NCBI GenBank assembly: GCA_963575745.1
Contig: CAUYUJ010017841.1
Span: forward strand, 62,001 to 126,000
Direction: 5' to 3'
Origin: Prorocentrum cordatum
Lineage: Eukaryota; Sar; Dinophyceae; Prorocentrales; Prorocentraceae
Length of the DNA: 64,000 bases
Part shown: positions 61,678 through 64,000 of the stretch, piece after piece
Numbering within the stretch: position 1 is the stretch's first letter
Layout: every line of letters starts with the position of its first letter
Position numbers and translations under genes: made by a program
The notes under the pieces: model-generated
Databases searched by the model: none
The model's input: only the letters and a program-made list of their open reading frames with translations
Told to the model about the DNA's origin: nothing

Positions 61678-62964
61678 GTGGCCGCTCGATATGTCATGGA
61701 ACGCACCAGCTATCGCCCTGAAGCAACTGACCCTGACAGGTTACGACTACCGGGTGAAATAACGCACGAACTCTCAGCAAATGTGCGTAGCACCACTAAG
61801 TGGAACTGGAAGGTCCCTATTAAAGAATTTGAGTTGGGCCTTCGCATTATTCGCGTGATTGTGATTGTTCGCGAGATCATTAGTTGCTTCGTTGCAGAGG
61901 GGCACTGCGTTGCATACCCTGTGGCCCACTTTCTTTCCCAAGGCATCGGCGCAGATTACAAGGATGACAAGCGTCAAAAGGACGCATGCGCCTCCGACTG
62001 CCGCATTCGTGTAGCGATTGAGACAGACGGCCTCATTGAGGAATGGGCCAAGATTTTGGGTAAGCAGGCTCTTGCAGATATCCGATGTCAGGGCATGAAG
62101 CGACAAGAAGCTATTTCTTGGCTACATCCACATGTGGAAGCCACTGAGCTTCAAGACAAGGACGAAGGCCGTTTTCGTGGTGCCTGCGGCAGGTTAGGTA
62201 TTCTTGCTGCGACTGCTGCAAGGGATATTATTAGATTCGCCAGAAAGCGAGTGACGACTATTCGTGAGAGAGGAGGCGCCGATGGGCCCCCGACGGCCAA
62301 GCCGATACGGAGAGGCCCGCTTTGCCGAAAGCGAGGCCTAGACCGCCACCTCCCCCACGCAGACCCGACGTCCAAGACGATCGGGCCAACGATGGCGCCA
62401 CGGAATCCCCGTGCTCTGCTGGCGGTCAGACCGCAGCGGCAGGGGATGAGTATTCATGGTACTCGTCTGACAGGGACACGCGGGATTGGTCGAGGCCTAC
62501 GCGCGCGCGCGCGCGGCGGAGCCATGGATGTCGGCCGCGGCGCGGCCGGCTACGACCCCTCGAAGCCCTGCCCGCACTACGCCGATGATGTACTGGATGG
62601 ATACTATGTTCACCGGGATGCGATATCTTGGATGAGCCAGAGGGACAACCAGTCACGCGCGTGGTATGTGGTGTACATGAGCGACTACAACTACTACTGT
62701 CCGAGGAAAGGGAAGGATTCTAGGAACAAGGACAAGCGCAACAGGCCAGCGACTCACGCTGGCCGTGGCACGGGATACAGATCCCGCTCGCCCCATTGGG
62801 CCTCGGGTCAGACGGGGGGCTCGTCATCTTCGCATCCGAGGCCTCCGACTCCGCCATCGCGGGGAAATCCTCGGCAAGATCTGAGTTGGGCCGAGCCCGC
62901 GCAACCAAGTCGCTGCGGGCTCAACCGATCGACAAAGTCGGATCGGCAGAGAGAATGTATGTAA
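61678..62964 (+). pseudogene. Unknown ORF, helical first half and Tyr-rich second half
   Basis: In the same frame as the previous ORF. The first half is helical and well formed (YRPEATDPDRLRLPGEITHE; FELGLRIIRVIVIVREIISC; VAIETDGLIEEWAKILGKQA). The middle (62280-62540) is read better in another frame (MPKARPRPPPPPRRPDVQDD). The second half has a motif with Cys, His and many Tyr: KPCPHYADDVLDGYYVHRDA and SRAWYVVYMSDYNYYCPRKG, then a basic tail. No family recognised. Confidence 0.35.
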
Positions 62965-63132
62965 CTATTGGTGGGGATCGTCGGGTTTCTTCGGCCCTCA
63001 GCTCCCTGGCAGCCACCGTTGAGCGGTAAAAGTTTTTTTTGCGGTTCGCTCCGGTGGTTGCATAATATGCACAGGCCAGGGAGGCTGTGGCTGGATGGGC
63101 CCTACGAAGCTCGCCGCGGGGGAGTGCATATG
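62965..63132. other. Short spacer before the second direct-repeat copy
   Basis: Contains an 8-T run and a GCGGGGGAG purine stretch at 63116-63124, about 10 nt upstream of the repeat. This is where a polypurine tract would lie if the repeat were a 3' LTR, but it is short and not convincing. Confidence 0.3.
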
Positions 63133-63458
63133 CTCCTCTCCGCCTCATATTACACTTGCCTCTCTCGCTGCCTTCCTTGCCTCACCCTGACACTGCGGCT
63201 TTGCACCGCGGCTGTTTGTGCTTGCAGGAGTTGCAAGGAGCGTGCTGGTCCGCGCGCGCGCGCGCCGAGAGGTTCGCCCCCTCGTCGTAGTCGTGTCGTC
63301 GGCCGGCCGGCCTCCTCCCTTACCATTCCTGAGTACACTCGCTTAACGGTTACTTGCAGTTTCATTGATGTCTCATCCCGTATCCTCTACTACTGAGCAG
63401 AGTCAACATGAGACCGTCATTCCTTTGTCATCTTACCCCGATTCTCACAGGAAAGACT
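63133..63458 (+). repeat. ~326-bp direct repeat, copy 2
   Basis: Same orientation as 35319-35627. It keeps ATTACACTTGCCTC, GAGTACACTCGCTTAACGGT and the start MSHPVSSTTEQSQHET, then the frame closes at TAG 63458-63460. The sequence diverges exactly where copy 1 reads TGGTTATC. Confidence 0.75.
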
Positions 63459-64000
63459 AGCCCCCCTACCCCTACCCCCCACGATTTCTGGGGAGGGGGG
63501 GTCACTTCGTTTGTCGCCACCGCTGGACTCGCCTCGAAAGTCTGGTCAGGGCGCACCCCAGGAGAGGTCCGGGGAGTGGCGGTATCGGTACCTCTTGCTC
63601 TCCCCAGCCCGCGTGCCGCGCCGCGCCGTGTCGATACGGCGCGGCGCGGCACGCGTCTGGTTCTGGAGTGAGGGAAGCCGCCCTCATGCCGGCCCCGTGA
63701 GACCAGGAGAGGTCTCAACAGAAAATCCAAGAGGCCCCAGTCAAGACGTGTATAAAAAACGCGGTGGGCTTTCCAGTTTTTGTTTGCCTCTCTGCTTGTT
63801 ATCATGTGGATGGCTCTGGGGGCGTTTTTGAGGGCCGCAAGACGGCCCCGCTATGCACGACGAAAACCCTGCGACGGTCCCAGAATGCCCCAGGAAGGTC
63901 CCGAGAGAGCCTGCGGAATGCGCCAATCGAGCCCCAATACGGCCCAAGCAGGTGCCAAAACGGTCTAACATAATTTCGAAAAGTTCGCAAGACCTGCCAA
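63459..64000. other. Sequence beyond the repeat, no supported gene
   Basis: Unrelated to the interior of element 2. It contains C/G-rich stretches, the strong palindrome at 63611-63654 and a small one (GAGACC/GGTCTC around 7 nt, 63699-63717). Several ~70-codon frames, none convincing. Confidence 0.4.
63611..63654. repeat. Perfect 19-bp inverted repeat, 6-nt loop
   Basis: Left arm GCGTGCCGCGCCGCGCCGT (63611-63629), loop GTCGAT, right arm the exact reverse complement (63636-63654). Confidence 0.85.

Overview
The window looks like nuclear DNA of a dinoflagellate. The main reasons are a genomic relic of the dinoflagellate trans-spliced leader placed directly against a start codon (minus strand, 3500-3519), coding exons separated by introns packed with GAG/CTC, CAT or foldback sequence, at least one probable GC-AG intron, two decayed Ty1/copia-type retroelements of a dinoflagellate style, and a very large load of micro- and minisatellites. 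I cannot assign a genus. Nothing looks bacterial; most very long open frames here are simple-sequence artefacts. All similarities below are recognised by eye, without database searches.

Layout: (1) 0.1-3.8 kb: a minus-strand multi-exon gene starting at 3499, with fragments of similar genes on both sides. (2) 4.2-13.9 kb: retroelement 1, a copia-like element (gag with Cys/His fingers, protease, integrase, RT/RNase H and a downstream methyltransferase-like ORF), broken by frameshifts and with two catalytic residues replaced. (3) 13.95-16.5 kb: a long intact ORF with two hydrophobic segments and a second small ORF. (4) 16.5-19.9 kb: minisatellites, foldbacks and the first of three copies of a composite AGCTAA-array cassette. 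(5) 19.9-24.25 kb: a plus-strand four-exon gene whose introns hold a 69-bp foldback and 1.2 kb of CAT/GATC repeats. (6) 24.3-35.3 kb: satellite cassettes in opposite orientation, homopolymers, a plus-strand split gene (30.3-32.7 kb), a 100-N assembly gap and a GTGCC minisatellite. (7) 35.3-49.7 kb: retroelement 2, a diverged relative of element 1, with different inactivating changes. (8) 49.8-63.1 kb: ORF fragments of unknown origin, including a possible ART-fold HGT domain and a possible Tpt1/KptA-like RNA 2'-phosphotransferase domain, again full of frameshifts and TAG stops. (9) 63.13-63.46 kb: a second copy of the 5' end of element 2.

The most unusual signal is a family of short palindromes with a 3-nt loop (core GGC-CMA-GCC) and outer arms that differ between copies but stay complementary within each copy. 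I find about 25-30 from 37.5 to 62.3 kb and none in the first 35 kb. They run through both element 2 and the unknown ORFs, and the same stretch is bracketed by the ~310-bp direct repeats at 35.3 and 63.1 kb. Either this is one very large (~28 kb) decayed mobile element with accessory genes, or two neighbouring elements colonised by the same hairpin family.
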